Positions 25,601-34,228 of a DNA stretch of 47,021 bases are shown piece after piece. The position numbers and the translations under genes are program-made. Position 1 is the stretch's first letter. Each line of letters opens with the position of its first letter. The stretch is from the NCBI RefSeq assembly GCF_900108875.1, contig NZ_FNYJ01000011.1, positions 2,501-49,521 on the forward strand, given 5' to 3'. Origin of the DNA: Pseudomonas sp. NFR16 (GTDB lineage: Bacteria > Pseudomonadota > Gammaproteobacteria > Pseudomonadales > Pseudomonadaceae). The notes under the pieces were generated by a model. The model had not been told where the DNA came from. It saw nothing but the letters and a program-made list of their open reading frames with translations, and did not search any database.

Positions 25601-26971
25601 TTACACCAACCAATGCCACAGCAGCGATGTGCCGATCAGGCCGACAACCGATACGATGGTCTGCAGCACCGACCAGACCCAGAGGGTCTGCTTCAGCTGC
25701 AAGCCGAAATACTCGCGGACCATCCAGAAGCCCGCATCGTTGACGTGGCAGAAGAACACCGAACCCGCCCCGATCACCAACGCAACCAATGACGCTTCGA
25801 CTGGCGCAAGACCGGCCATCATCGGCGCAAGAATGCCCGCAGTAGTGGTCGTCGCGACCGTCGCCGAACCTGTCGCCTGACGCAGCGCGACCGCGATCAG
25901 CCATGCCAGCAACAGGTACGGCATGTGCGCGCCCTCGGCCACCTTACTGATAGTCTGACTGACGCCGGCATCGAGCAGCGTCTGTTTCAGGCCACCACCG
26001 GCACCGATCGTCAGCAACAGCACGGCAATCGGCGCCAGGCTTTTACGCAGCGTGTTGCCCACCCGCTCGCGGGAAATGCCATTGGCCCAACCCAGGCAGA
26101 CCGTCGCCGCCAGCACGGCAATGCCCAACGCCACCAGTGGCTCGCCGAGAAACTTCAGCGCCAGCGCCGTGTTGCTTTCCGGTTCCATGGCCACCTTGGC
26201 CAGCGTGCTGCCGAGCATCAGGATGACCGGCAGCAGAATGATCAACAGCGAAATCCCGAAACCCGGCTGGCGGGTCACGTTGGGCTTGGCCGAGAACAGC
26301 TCACCCAGTTCTGCCGGCGCTTCAATGTGCAGCCGCCTGGACAGCCAGTTGCCATAGAGCGGACCGGCGAGGATCACCGCCGGCACCGCAATGCAGAAGC
26401 CCAGCAACATCGTCAATCCGAGATCGGCGTGCAACGCACTCACTGCAATCAAGGGGCCTGGATGCGGAGGCATCAGGGCGTGAAGCGTGGTCATGCCGGC
26501 CAGCGCCGGAATGGCGATCTTGAGCAGCGGCTGGCCCGACTGCCGTGCCATGACGAAGATGATCGGCACCATCATCACCAGGCCCACTTCGAAGAACAGC
26601 GGCAGGCCGATGACCATTGCCACCAGCGCCATGACCCACGGCAATGTCTTGCCCTTGCCAAGTCCTAGCAGGGTCGAGGCGATGCGATCAGCGGCACCTG
26701 ACTCGGCCATCAGCGCGCCGAGCATCGCGCCCAGCGCAATGATGATCCCCGCTTCCCCAAGAATCCCGCCCGCGCCCTTGCTGAACGCTTTCGCCACAGC
26801 CTCCGCCGGCAATCCTGCGCCTATCCCTGCGATGAAAGTCCCCACCAGAATCGACAGAAATGGCGGAAGTTTGGTAGCGCTGATCAGCACGATAATCGTG
26901 GCAATGGCGATCAGGCAGCAGATGATCAGACGGGTGTCATGGAACACCCACGCAGCAGACGACAAATCCAA
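25601..26971 (-). CDS. GntP-family gluconate:H+ symporter
   Basis: A 456-residue permease with about 12-14 hydrophobic helices and family signatures such as LPPFLSILVGTFIAGIGAG, GLPLFFEVGLVMMVPI and ALMPPHPGPLIAV. It should import gluconate or a related sugar acid with protons. The frame opens at 27139, but the family N-terminus (DLSSAAWVFHDTRLI) follows a TTG at 26971, preceded by AAGGGG eight bases upstream, so a TTG start is most likely. No gluconate kinase or GntR regulator is adjacent. A near-perfect palindrome lies about 40 bases upstream. Confidence 0.88.
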   Translation of the reverse strand: MDLSSAAWVFHDTRLIICCLIAIATIIVLISATKLPPFLSILVGTFIAGIGAGLPAEAVAKAFSKGAGGILGEAGIIIALGAMLGALMAESGAADRIASTLLGLGKGKTLPWVMALVAMVIGLPLFFEVGLVMMVPIIFVMARQSGQPLLKIAIPALAGMTTLHALMPPHPGPLIAVSALHADLGLTMLLGFCIAVPAVILAGPLYGNWLSRRLHIEAPAELGELFSAKPNVTRQPGFGISLLIILLPVILMLGSTLAKVAMEPESNTALALKFLGEPLVALGIAVLAATVCLGWANGISRERVGNTLRKSLAPIAVLLLTIGAGGGLKQTLLDAGVSQTISKVAEGAHMPYLLLAWLIAVALRQATGSATVATTTTAGILAPMMAGLAPVEASLVALVIGAGSVFFCHVNDAGFWMVREYFGLQLKQTLWVWSVLQTIVSVVGLIGTSLLWHWLV

Positions 26972-27009
26972 TGCGGAACCCCTTATCGTTCGATTCTTAT
27001 TGAAAGATG

Positions 27010-27032
27010 ATCTGAAACAATTTGTTTCAGAT
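27010..27032. promoter_or_regulatory. 23-bp palindromic operator upstream of the permease
   Basis: ATCTGAAACAA and its exact complement TTGTTTCAGAT flank a single central base, giving 11-bp perfect arms. The site is centred about 50 bases before the permease TTG start, where a repressor could block transcription. The TGAAACA half-site suggests a LacI/GntR/FadR-type dimer; the regulator is not in the window. Confidence 0.65.
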
Positions 27033-27146
27033 GGCCAAACGATACCGGATGCGGCAAGACGTCGCAGTGATTTTTTCGCAGAAAGTGGCCGAAACGGCCT
27101 GCCATTCATCCATTCATCTAAATGAATCTGCGTCTGCACCGGCCTC

Positions 27147-27210
27147 TTCCCGGCTAAGCCGGTCCCACAGGCGCCACAAGTTTTTCCGTAGGACCGGCTT
27201 CAGCCGGGAA
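27147..27210. repeat. Inverted pair of REP elements (TTCCCGGCT family)
   Basis: TTCCCGGCTAAGCCGGTCCC (from 27147) and its imperfect complement ending at 27210 (one indel, one mismatch over about 23 bases) form a REP doublet between the permease and the LysR gene. A single copy of the same element lies at 46995-47017. Such extragenic palindromes are scattered in Pseudomonas genomes. Confidence 0.8.
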
Positions 27211-27308
27211 CGCGTCGGGTGTCACATCGTCGAGAGAAAGGTGCGTTGAAGACCGTTGCTCACGCCCATAGAAACCGCAGTGTCACCCGTGAATGAAGGG
27301 TCGCCAGA

Positions 27309-28193
27309 TCACGCTTGCGCGCATTCGATCAACACGTCGCGCAATGCCTGCGCCGCCGCCGAGAGTTTGTGATCGACCTGGGTCATCAGTCCGATCCGGC
27401 GTTCGATGCGCGGGCCTTCCAGTGCGATGCACCGCGCGCCCAGTTCTTCCATCTGGCTGATGCACAACGACGGCACGGCGCTGACGCCCAGGCCGTTGGC
27501 AACCATGCGCCCGACCGTCGAAAGCTGATGGCTTTCGAACGCCACCGACAATTTGCCGTGTTGCGTGTGCAGATCCTGTTCGAGCAGCAGCCGCACCGCC
27601 GATGGCCGCTGAAGGGTGATGAAGTCGTGACGCAACAGCTCGTCCCATGCCACTACGCCGCGTTCGGCCAATGGCGAATCCATCGGCACCACCGCCACGA
27701 AGCGATCCATGTAGAACGGGGTGAACGTCAGGTTGTTGCTCGACTCCGGCTCGAACCCGACACCCAGCTCGACCCGTCGATGGTCTAGCATCTCAAGCAC
27801 CTGTTCGTTGATGACGTCATGCACGGCGACGTTGACCCGCGGATAACGCTCGCGAAAAACCTTGAGTGCGATCGGCAGCAGATTGCCTGCAAACGACGGC
27901 ATGGCTGCGATGGTGACCTTGCCCATCTGCAACGTGAAACGCTGACGCAGCAGCTCTTCGGTGTTGTCCCAGTCGGCCAGCAGCTGTCGGGCCAGCGGCA
28001 ACAAGGCCTCGCCTTCGGGCGTGAGGCTGACATTGCGTGTGGTGCGGGTCAGCAATTGGCCGCCCAGATCGTCTTCCAGCGCCTTGATGGTCAGGCTCAG
28101 CGCGGGTTGCGACAGATGCAGTCGCTCCCCTGCCTGGGCGAAGCTCAGGCACTGGGCAACGGCCAGAAACGCACGCAGCTGTTTGACGTTCAT
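27309..28193 (-). CDS. LysR-family regulator of the CoA-transferase genes (DhcR-like)
   Basis: A 294-residue LysR protein. The winged helix-turn-helix is within residues 1-60 (KQLRAFLAVAQCLSFAQAGERLHLSQPALSLTIKALE), followed by a LysR substrate-binding domain from about residue 90. It is transcribed divergently from a CoA-transferase A subunit gene across a 250-base intergenic region, the normal layout for control of the neighbour. P. aeruginosa has an equivalent arrangement, in which the regulator (DhcR) controls the dehydrocarnitine CoA-transferase genes. The inducer here is inferred to be a 3-oxoacid or its CoA ester. Confidence 0.88.
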   Translation of the reverse strand: MNVKQLRAFLAVAQCLSFAQAGERLHLSQPALSLTIKALEDDLGGQLLTRTTRNVSLTPEGEALLPLARQLLADWDNTEELLRQRFTLQMGKVTIAAMPSFAGNLLPIALKVFRERYPRVNVAVHDVINEQVLEMLDHRRVELGVGFEPESSNNLTFTPFYMDRFVAVVPMDSPLAERGVVAWDELLRHDFITLQRPSAVRLLLEQDLHTQHGKLSVAFESHQLSTVGRMVANGLGVSAVPSLCISQMEELGARCIALEGPRIERRIGLMTQVDHKLSAAAQALRDVLIECAQA

Positions 28194-28442
28194 ATATTTG
28201 GTTTGCTTATCAATCTATGAAAAAAACAAAATTAACAAATCACTGAGTGCGAGAGAAGATGCTGTGAACAACCTCAGGCAGCATGAGCACCTCACGGCGT
28301 AGGGAAGACAACGCAAGAACAGGCGAAAAGCGGAGCCCAGGCCCCTGAACGAGCCCGTTCGTAGCGCCGTGTTCTCATGCAGTGGCTTCAGGCGCCTGGC
28401 GACAGATTGTCGGACATAAATATAACAAGGCGGGATATCACC

Positions 28443-29144
28443 ATGGCTGGACTCGATAAGCGAGTTGCAACTTACGAAGAAGCCCTTGCCGGGCTGACCG
28501 ACAACATGACCGTGCTTTCCGGTGGCTTTGGTCTCTGCGGTATTCCGGAAAACCTCATTGCCGAAATCAAGCGCCGTGGCGTCAAGGGCCTGACCGTCGT
28601 CTCTAACAACTGCGGTGTCGACGGGTTTGGGCTGGGTATCCTGCTGGAAGACCGGCAGATCCGTAAGATGATCGCTTCCTACGTGGGTGAAAACGCACTG
28701 TTCGAGCGTCAGTTGCTCAGCGGCGAACTTGAAGTCGAACTCACGCCGCAAGGCACGCTGGCTGAGAAAATGCGCGCTGGCGGCGCCGGCATTCCTGCTT
28801 TCTACACCGCGACCGGTTACGGCACGCCTGTGGCTGAAGGCAAGGAAACGCGTCAGTTCAACGGGCGCAACGTCATCCTGGAAGAAGCCATCACCGGCGA
28901 CTTCGCCATTGTCAAAGGCTGGAAAGCCGACCATTTCGGCAACGTGGTGTACCGCCACACCGCGCAGAACTTCAACCCGGTCGTGGCCACCGCCGGCAAG
29001 ATCACCGTGGTGGAAGTCGAAGAAATCGTCGAACCCGGTGTCCTGCTGCCGACCGAGATCCACACGCCTGGCATTTACGTCGATCGCGTGATTCTGGGCA
29101 CGTTCGAGAAGCGCATCGAACAGCGCACCGTCAAGAAAGCCTGA
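28443..29144 (+). CDS. 3-oxoacid CoA-transferase, subunit A
   Basis: A 233-residue alpha subunit of a class I CoA-transferase. Family motifs are SGGFGLCGIPENLI near the N-terminus and SNNCGVDGFGLG. With subunit B it moves CoA from succinyl-CoA or acetyl-CoA to acetoacetate, 3-dehydrocarnitine or a similar 3-oxoacid. The ATG at 28443 is chosen; the frame opens at 28377 without homology. It is the first gene of an A-B-permease set. Substrate is uncertain: AtoD/ScoA and DhcA are all close relatives. Confidence 0.92.
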   Translation: MAGLDKRVATYEEALAGLTDNMTVLSGGFGLCGIPENLIAEIKRRGVKGLTVVSNNCGVDGFGLGILLEDRQIRKMIASYVGENALFERQLLSGELEVELTPQGTLAEKMRAGGAGIPAFYTATGYGTPVAEGKETRQFNGRNVILEEAITGDFAIVKGWKADHFGNVVYRHTAQNFNPVVATAGKITVVEVEEIVEPGVLLPTEIHTPGIYVDRVILGTFEKRIEQRTVKKA

Positions 29145-29289
29145 CGCCTGCGGCCGGTCTTTGATCGACCGGCAGCATATTCATCCGAGGCAGGCCGGTT
29201 CGCCGGTCGCAACTGATGCAGGGGCACGCCCCGCGCCAGTTGCCTGCGACGGAATCGGTCACCGGACACAATAAAAGAGACCCAAGATC

Positions 29290-29946
29290 ATGGCACTCTC
29301 CCGCGAACAAATGGCACAGCGCGTAGCGCGCGAACTGCAAGACGGCTTCTATGTGAACCTGGGCATCGGCATTCCAACCCTGGTTGCCAACTACGTACCG
29401 GAAGGCATCGACGTGATGCTGCAATCGGAAAACGGCCTGCTGGGCATGGGCGAATTTCCGACCGAAGAGACCATCGACGCCGACATGATCAACGCCGGCA
29501 AGCAGACCGTCACCGCGCGCAAAGGCGCGTCGATCTTCTCCTCGGCCGAATCGTTCGCGATGATCCGCGGCGGGCATGTCGACCTGACCGTGCTCGGCGC
29601 ATTCGAGGTCGATGTCGAGGGCAACATCGCTTCCTGGATGATCCCCGGCAAACTGGTCAAGGGCATGGGCGGTGCGATGGACCTGGTCGCCGGTGCCGAC
29701 AACATCATCGTCACCATGACTCATGCATCCAAAGACGGCGAATCGAAACTGCTGTCGCGGTGCAGCCTGCCGCTGACGGGCGCGGGCTGCATCAAGAAAG
29801 TGCTGACCGACCTGGCTTACCTCGAGATCGAGAACGGCGCGTTCATCCTGCGCGAAACCGCGCCGGGCGTGACCGTCGAGGAGATCATCGCCAAGACCGC
29901 CGGCAAACTCATCGTCCCGAACGATGTGGTCGAGATGAAGTTCTGA
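29290..29946 (+). CDS. 3-oxoacid CoA-transferase, subunit B
   Basis: A 218-residue beta subunit. The SENGLLGMG motif contains the catalytic glutamate that forms the covalent glutamyl-CoA intermediate. YVNLGIGIPTLVANYVP near the N-terminus is typical of the family. It lies 145 bases after subunit A, wider than the near-overlap common in other bacteria, and upstream of a REP hairpin and the permease gene. Confidence 0.93.
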   Translation: MALSREQMAQRVARELQDGFYVNLGIGIPTLVANYVPEGIDVMLQSENGLLGMGEFPTEETIDADMINAGKQTVTARKGASIFSSAESFAMIRGGHVDLTVLGAFEVDVEGNIASWMIPGKLVKGMGGAMDLVAGADNIIVTMTHASKDGESKLLSRCSLPLTGAGCIKKVLTDLAYLEIENGAFILRETAPGVTVEEIIAKTAGKLIVPNDVVEMKF

Positions 29947-29967
29947 GCGCACTGAGTGAACGCGTTC

Positions 29968-30062
29968 CCCTGTAGGAGCGCGCTTGCCCGCGATCAAAGC
30001 CAGTCCATTCACCCACGCAGTGTCTGAACAATCGCTTTGCGGGCAAGCGCGCTCCTACAGGG
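29968..30062. repeat. REP doublet: 24-bp perfect inverted repeat
   Basis: CCCTGTAGGAGCGCGCTTGC and four further bases (29968-29991) recur as an exact reverse complement at 30039-30062, with 47 bases between. The TGTAGGAGCGCGCTTGCCCGC core is a common Pseudomonas REP sequence. It lies between the CoA-transferase B gene and the permease and could form a large hairpin in the mRNA, stabilising the upstream message or reducing read-through. Confidence 0.88.
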
Positions 30063-30233
30063 TACGCGTCCGCCCGAGTCTGTCGTTACACCCGCGTCAT
30101 ATCGTTGTGCCATATTGCCTCTTCACCCGTGAAGGGGCTTTGCTGTATCTAGCGCCTGACTTTTCGCATCACTGCCAACACTAAAAACAGCTATTCGAAT
30201 AGCACCTGACAATAACTCCAAGAGGTAGAAAAC

Positions 30234-31652
30234 GTGGCCGCCGATATTGAAGAAAGCCGCTCCGCCCGATTTGCCCTGCGTTGTGCCAAGTGGGCAGAAC
30301 GCTGGTTCCCCGACTCCTGGGTGTTCGCCGCCCTGGCAGTCGTCATCGTCACCCTGGCAACGCTGGCCATCGGTGCGAAACCGGCCGACACCGCCAAGGC
30401 GTTCGGCGACGGTTTCTGGAGCCTGATCCCCTTCACCATGCAAATGGCCTTCGTGGTCATCGGCGGCTACGTCGTCGCCAGCTCGCCTCCGGCGGTCAAG
30501 CTGATCGACCGCCTGGCGCGCATCCCCAAGAATGGCCGTTCGGCGGTCGCCTGGGTCGCGCTGATCTCCATGGTCGCCTCGCTGTTGAACTGGGGCCTGT
30601 CACTGGTTTTCGGCGGGCTGCTGGTACGCGCGCTGGCCCGTCGCACCGATCTGAAAATGGACTATCGCGCAGCCGGTGCTGCCGCCTATCTGGGTCTGGG
30701 CGCCGTGTGGGCGCTGGGCTTGTCGTCGTCGGCTGCACAGCTGCAGGCCAACCCGGCGAGTCTGCCGCCTTCGATCCTCGCGATCACCGGGATGATCCCG
30801 TTCACCCAGACCATCTTCCTGTGGCAGTCGGGCGTGATGCTGCTGGCGCTGGTGGTGATCTCGATCATCGTCGCCTACGCCACGGCACCTGGCCCGGCCA
30901 ACGCCCGAGACGCCAAGGGATGCGGCGTGGATCCGGCGTTCAGCCTGCCGCCGCTGCCACCGCGCACCCGCCCTGGCGAGTGGCTGGAATACAGCCCGCT
31001 GCTGATCATTCTGATGGTGATTCTGGCGTCGGGATGGTTGTACAACGAGTTCAGCACCAAGCCTGCGATCACCGCGATTTCCGGCCTGAACACCTATAAC
31101 TTCCTGTTCATCATGGTCGGTGCGCTGTTGCACTGGCGTCCGCGCAGCTTTCTGGATGCGGTCGCGCGCGCCGTGCCGACCACCACCGGCGTGCTGATCC
31201 AGTTTCCGCTGTACGGCTCGATTGCCGCACTGCTGACCACGGTCAAGGGTGGCGATGCACAAACCGTCGCGCATCACATCTCGACGTTCTTCACCAGCAT
31301 CGCCTCCCACGACACGTACGCGCTGCTGATGGGCGTGTACTCGGCGATTCTCGGGTTCTTCATTCCGTCCGGTGGCGGCAAGTGGATCATCGAAGCGCCG
31401 TACGTCATGCAAGTGGCCAACGATCTCAAATACCACTTGGGCTGGGCAGTGCAGATTTACAACGCCGCCGAAGCCCTGCCGAACCTGATCAACCCGTTCT
31501 ACATGCTGCCGCTGCTGGGCGTGCTGGGCATCAAGGCGCGTGATCTGATCGGGTTCTCGTTCGTGCAACTGCTGGTTCACACGCCGCTGGTGCTGTTCCT
31601 GCTGTGGGCGCTGGGCACGACGCTGGCCTACATCCCGCCAGTGATGCCGTAA
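30234..31652 (+). CDS. atoE: AtoE-type short-chain fatty acid permease
   Basis: A 472-residue membrane protein with about 12 hydrophobic helices and motifs of the short-chain fatty acid transporter family (RWFPDSWVFAALAVVIVTL near the N-terminus; FFIPSGGGKWIIEAP near the C-terminus). It should import acetoacetate, butyrate or similar acids for the CoA-transferase encoded just upstream. The start is GTG at 30234, with AGAGGT about eight bases before it. A REP doublet separates it from the transferase genes, so co-transcription may be partial. Confidence 0.9.
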   Translation: MAADIEESRSARFALRCAKWAERWFPDSWVFAALAVVIVTLATLAIGAKPADTAKAFGDGFWSLIPFTMQMAFVVIGGYVVASSPPAVKLIDRLARIPKNGRSAVAWVALISMVASLLNWGLSLVFGGLLVRALARRTDLKMDYRAAGAAAYLGLGAVWALGLSSSAAQLQANPASLPPSILAITGMIPFTQTIFLWQSGVMLLALVVISIIVAYATAPGPANARDAKGCGVDPAFSLPPLPPRTRPGEWLEYSPLLIILMVILASGWLYNEFSTKPAITAISGLNTYNFLFIMVGALLHWRPRSFLDAVARAVPTTTGVLIQFPLYGSIAALLTTVKGGDAQTVAHHISTFFTSIASHDTYALLMGVYSAILGFFIPSGGGKWIIEAPYVMQVANDLKYHLGWAVQIYNAAEALPNLINPFYMLPLLGVLGIKARDLIGFSFVQLLVHTPLVLFLLWALGTTLAYIPPVMP

Positions 31653-31661
31653 AACGAGTAC

Positions 31662-31689
31662 GCAGCAGGATTTGTTCCCCGCCTGCTGC
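31662..31689. terminator. Stem-loop between convergent atoE and marR-type genes
   Basis: GCAGCAGG / CCTGCTGC form a perfect 8-bp stem with a 12-base loop in the 51-base gap between two convergent genes. No T-tract follows on either strand, so it is a modest terminator candidate. Confidence 0.35.
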
Positions 31690-31703
31690 AAACCTGGCGT
31701 CGA

Positions 31704-32192
31704 TCACACCGGATCGGCGCCTTCATATTCGCCTGCTGCCACATCGATCAGTGCCTGGCGCAACACCACGGCACGTTCGGCGCCGTAGGTCTTTTCAAAA
31801 CTGGCTTGCGCCTGCTGCCAGAGCGGCTGGGTTTCCAGCAATTTATCCATGCCCGCCCGCGTCAGGCTGACCAGGCGACTGCGCTTGTCCGCCGGATCCA
31901 CCTGCACCTGCACCCACCCTTCGCGCTCCAGCGGCTTGAGGTTCTGCGCCAGCGCTGAACGGTCGATCAGCAGCAAAGCCGCCAGTTCCGACATGCTCGC
32001 CACCTCGCAGCGGGCGATCTGCATCAGGATCGAGCGCTGGGTCGAACGCAGGCCCGATGGCGCGAGCAATGCGTCGTACAGCAAGGTGATGCGTCGGGTC
32101 GCCTTGCGCAGGTAAGTGGCATGGCAGGTCGCTTGTGGCGGGATGTTCAGGCCCTCCGGTACCGCGACGCCGCGTTTCTGTCTGTCGTTCAT
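31704..32192 (-). CDS. MarR-family transcriptional regulator
   Basis: A 162-residue winged-helix protein. The DNA-binding core (ARCEVASMSELAALLLIDRS, then LKPLEREGWVQVQVDPADKR with the D-x-R wing) is clear. The ATG at 32192 has GGAAGG at about five bases; an upstream in-frame ATG at 32234 is less well supported. It is divergent from an MFS efflux gene 150 bases away, the standard arrangement for a ligand-relieved repressor of a drug pump. Confidence 0.9.
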   Translation of the reverse strand: MNDRQKRGVAVPEGLNIPPQATCHATYLRKATRRITLLYDALLAPSGLRSTQRSILMQIARCEVASMSELAALLLIDRSALAQNLKPLEREGWVQVQVDPADKRSRLVSLTRAGMDKLLETQPLWQQAQASFEKTYGAERAVVLRQALIDVAAGEYEGADPV

Positions 32193-32252
32193 GAACCTTC
32201 CTTCAAGCCATGGGCGGACGCACCGGTCCGGCACACGATCGTGCTTTCAAAA

Positions 32253-32278
32253 ATATGCCTTGACCAATGCTGGCATAT
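32253..32278. promoter_or_regulatory. Inverted repeat between marR-type and MFS genes
   Basis: ATATGCC (32253-32259) and GGCATAT (32272-32278) form a dyad with a 12-base spacer. A further GCATAT occurs at about 32299-32304. The A/T-rich ATATGC half-site and its place in the divergent region make it a candidate operator for the adjacent MarR-type protein. Confidence 0.5.
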
Positions 32279-32342
32279 CCCCGCAAATTGAAAAAGGAGC
32301 ATATACCGCTAATTGGTAGATTGCAGGTCATCGAGACTGGAA

Positions 32343-33914
32343 ATGAGCACCGAACATCTGTCGCCCGCCGAGGGCTTGCACCGAATCCTGATCCTGCTGT
32401 GCGTGTCGGTTCCGTCCTTCATGATCAACCTGGACTCCAATATCGTCGCGGTTTCGCTCTCCTCCATCGCCCAGTCACTGCATGCCGACTTCGCCGACAT
32501 CGAATGGGTGATCAGCGCCTACACGCTGACCTTCGCATCCTGCGTCATGCCGGCCGGCGCACTCGCCGATCGATACGGGCGTAAACGCATGCTGCTGATC
32601 GGCCTGAGCGTGTTCACCGGCGCCTCCCTGATCTGTGGCGCAGCGGGCGATGTGCTGCTGCTCAACAGCGCGCGGGCGCTGCAGGGCGTCGGCGCGGCGA
32701 TCTTGCTGAGTTCGGCGCTGGCCACGTTGTCCCATACCTTCCGCGGCGCACATCGGGCCAGAGCCTTTGCCTTCTGGGGTTCGGTCATCGGCATCGCGAC
32801 CTCGCTGGGGCCGGTGGCCGGCGGGTTCATCACTCAGCATTTCGGCTGGCAATGGGTGTTCTACATCAACATCCCGATCGGCGCCGCGATGTTCGCGCTG
32901 ACCCTTTACGCCGTCGATGAGTCACGCGATCCGCACGCACGCAAGGTCGACGTGCCGGGCTCATTGACGTTTTCCAGCAGCCTGTTTCTGGTGACGCTGG
33001 CACTGATCACCGGCAACCACGAGGGCTGGGCCAGCAACGGGATTGTTCTGGAATTCGCCTGCTCCGGCACGCTGTTCGCGCTGTTCCTGCTGGTGGAAAC
33101 CAGGCAGCAACGTCCGATGCTCGACCTGAGCTTCTTCCGCCGGCCTACCTACATCGGCGCCAATATCGCAGGGCTGGCCTATGCCGGCGGTCTGCTGACC
33201 ATGTTCACCTACTTGCCGATCTACTTTCAGAGCGGCCTGGGCCTGAGCCCGCAGAAAGCCGGACTGCTCATGCTGCCCATCGCCCTGCCATTGTTCATTG
33301 TGCCGCGCATTGTCGCCACCTGGCTGACACACCGTTTCAGTGGCCGGGCATTGCTGACGGTCGGCCTGGCGATTATTGGCGTCGGCCTGTCATGGCTGGC
33401 GATGCAAGCGCTGCAATTCGATTACGCGTCCATGTCGGCAGGGCTGCTGATCGCGGGAGTCGGCGCGGGCATTCTCAACGGCGAGACCGCCAAGGTGAGC
33501 ATGTCGGTGATTCCGCCCGAGCGTGCCGGCATGGCGTCCGGCGTCTCCGGTACGGTGCGATTCAGCGGCATCGTCGTGGGGTTTGCAGCGCTGGGCGCGA
33601 TTCTGTTCTCACGCGTCTCGGCGACCCTTGCCGAAGGTTTGCCGCCGGGTTCCAATATTGACCCCGTGGCACTCACGCGCAGCATCGCTGCTGGGGATCT
33701 GTCCGCAGGCCAAGAGGAGATGTTTCCCGGCATCGACCTGCATGGACTGGCGCTGCACAGTTTTGGCAGCGGCTATCAGGCGATCCTGTTGGTTGGCGCC
33801 GCAATCGCCTTCAGCGCGGCGCTGCTGACCTGGCTGCTGGTGCGCAGCAGCGACACCGCGCCGACGCCACGTCATGCCAGCAGCGCCAGCGCCGTTGCGC
33901 CTCAGGTGGAATAG
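32343..33914 (+). CDS. MFS multidrug efflux transporter, DHA2 (14-TMS, EmrB/QacA-like)
   Basis: A 523-residue transporter with about 14 membrane helices. The first helix contains the DHA2 pattern NLDSNIVAVSLSSIA, followed by ADIEWVISAYTLTFA and motif A in GALADRYGRKRML. Motif C is in the helix near WGSVIGIATSLGPVAGGFI. It should export drugs or toxic metabolites by proton antiport. The start is taken at 32343. It is divergent from a MarR-type repressor and its 3' end overlaps the convergent ABM gene by 13 bases. Confidence 0.9.
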   Translation: MSTEHLSPAEGLHRILILLCVSVPSFMINLDSNIVAVSLSSIAQSLHADFADIEWVISAYTLTFASCVMPAGALADRYGRKRMLLIGLSVFTGASLICGAAGDVLLLNSARALQGVGAAILLSSALATLSHTFRGAHRARAFAFWGSVIGIATSLGPVAGGFITQHFGWQWVFYINIPIGAAMFALTLYAVDESRDPHARKVDVPGSLTFSSSLFLVTLALITGNHEGWASNGIVLEFACSGTLFALFLLVETRQQRPMLDLSFFRRPTYIGANIAGLAYAGGLLTMFTYLPIYFQSGLGLSPQKAGLLMLPIALPLFIVPRIVATWLTHRFSGRALLTVGLAIIGVGLSWLAMQALQFDYASMSAGLLIAGVGAGILNGETAKVSMSVIPPERAGMASGVSGTVRFSGIVVGFAALGAILFSRVSATLAEGLPPGSNIDPVALTRSIAAGDLSAGQEEMFPGIDLHGLALHSFGSGYQAILLVGAAIAFSAALLTWLLVRSSDTAPTPRHASSASAVAPQVE

Positions 33915-34228
33915 CGGTAATCACGCTCGATTTTGCTCACCCGCGTGGTGCAGCTGTGGTACCACGTCGAGCGACCCCGCTCACGAATCGCACGGTGCTC
34001 AGGGTGTTGCTTCCAGGCCAGAATCGCCTCCTCGCTCGACCAGTAGGAGACGGTGATGCCAAGCCCGTCTTCACCCCGCGCCGACTCCACGCCGAGGAAA
34101 CCCGGCTGCTCGCGCACCCGATCAAGCATCCGCAACGCCGCTCGCTCATAACCCTCGTCGTCCGCGGACGTGCGCACCGAGGTGAAGATCACCGCGTAAT
34201 ACGGTCGGTCGAAGGTATCAGTGATCAT
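33902..34228 (-). CDS. Antibiotic biosynthesis monooxygenase (ABM) domain protein
   Basis: A 108-residue small protein with one ferredoxin-like ABM domain (YYAVIFTSVRTSADDEGYE, QPGFLGVESARGEDGLGITVSYW, AWKQHPEHRAIRERGRSTWY). Members are cofactor-free monooxygenases or heme-degrading enzymes of the YgiN/IsdG type; the aromatic and histidine residues near HPEHR are family-typical. It overlaps the upstream amidotransferase-like gene by four bases, so the two are co-translated, and it overlaps the MFS gene tail on the opposite strand. Confidence 0.85.
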   Translation of the reverse strand: MITDTFDRPYYAVIFTSVRTSADDEGYERAALRMLDRVREQPGFLGVESARGEDGLGITVSYWSSEEAILAWKQHPEHRAIRERGRSTWYHSCTTRVSKIERDYRYST

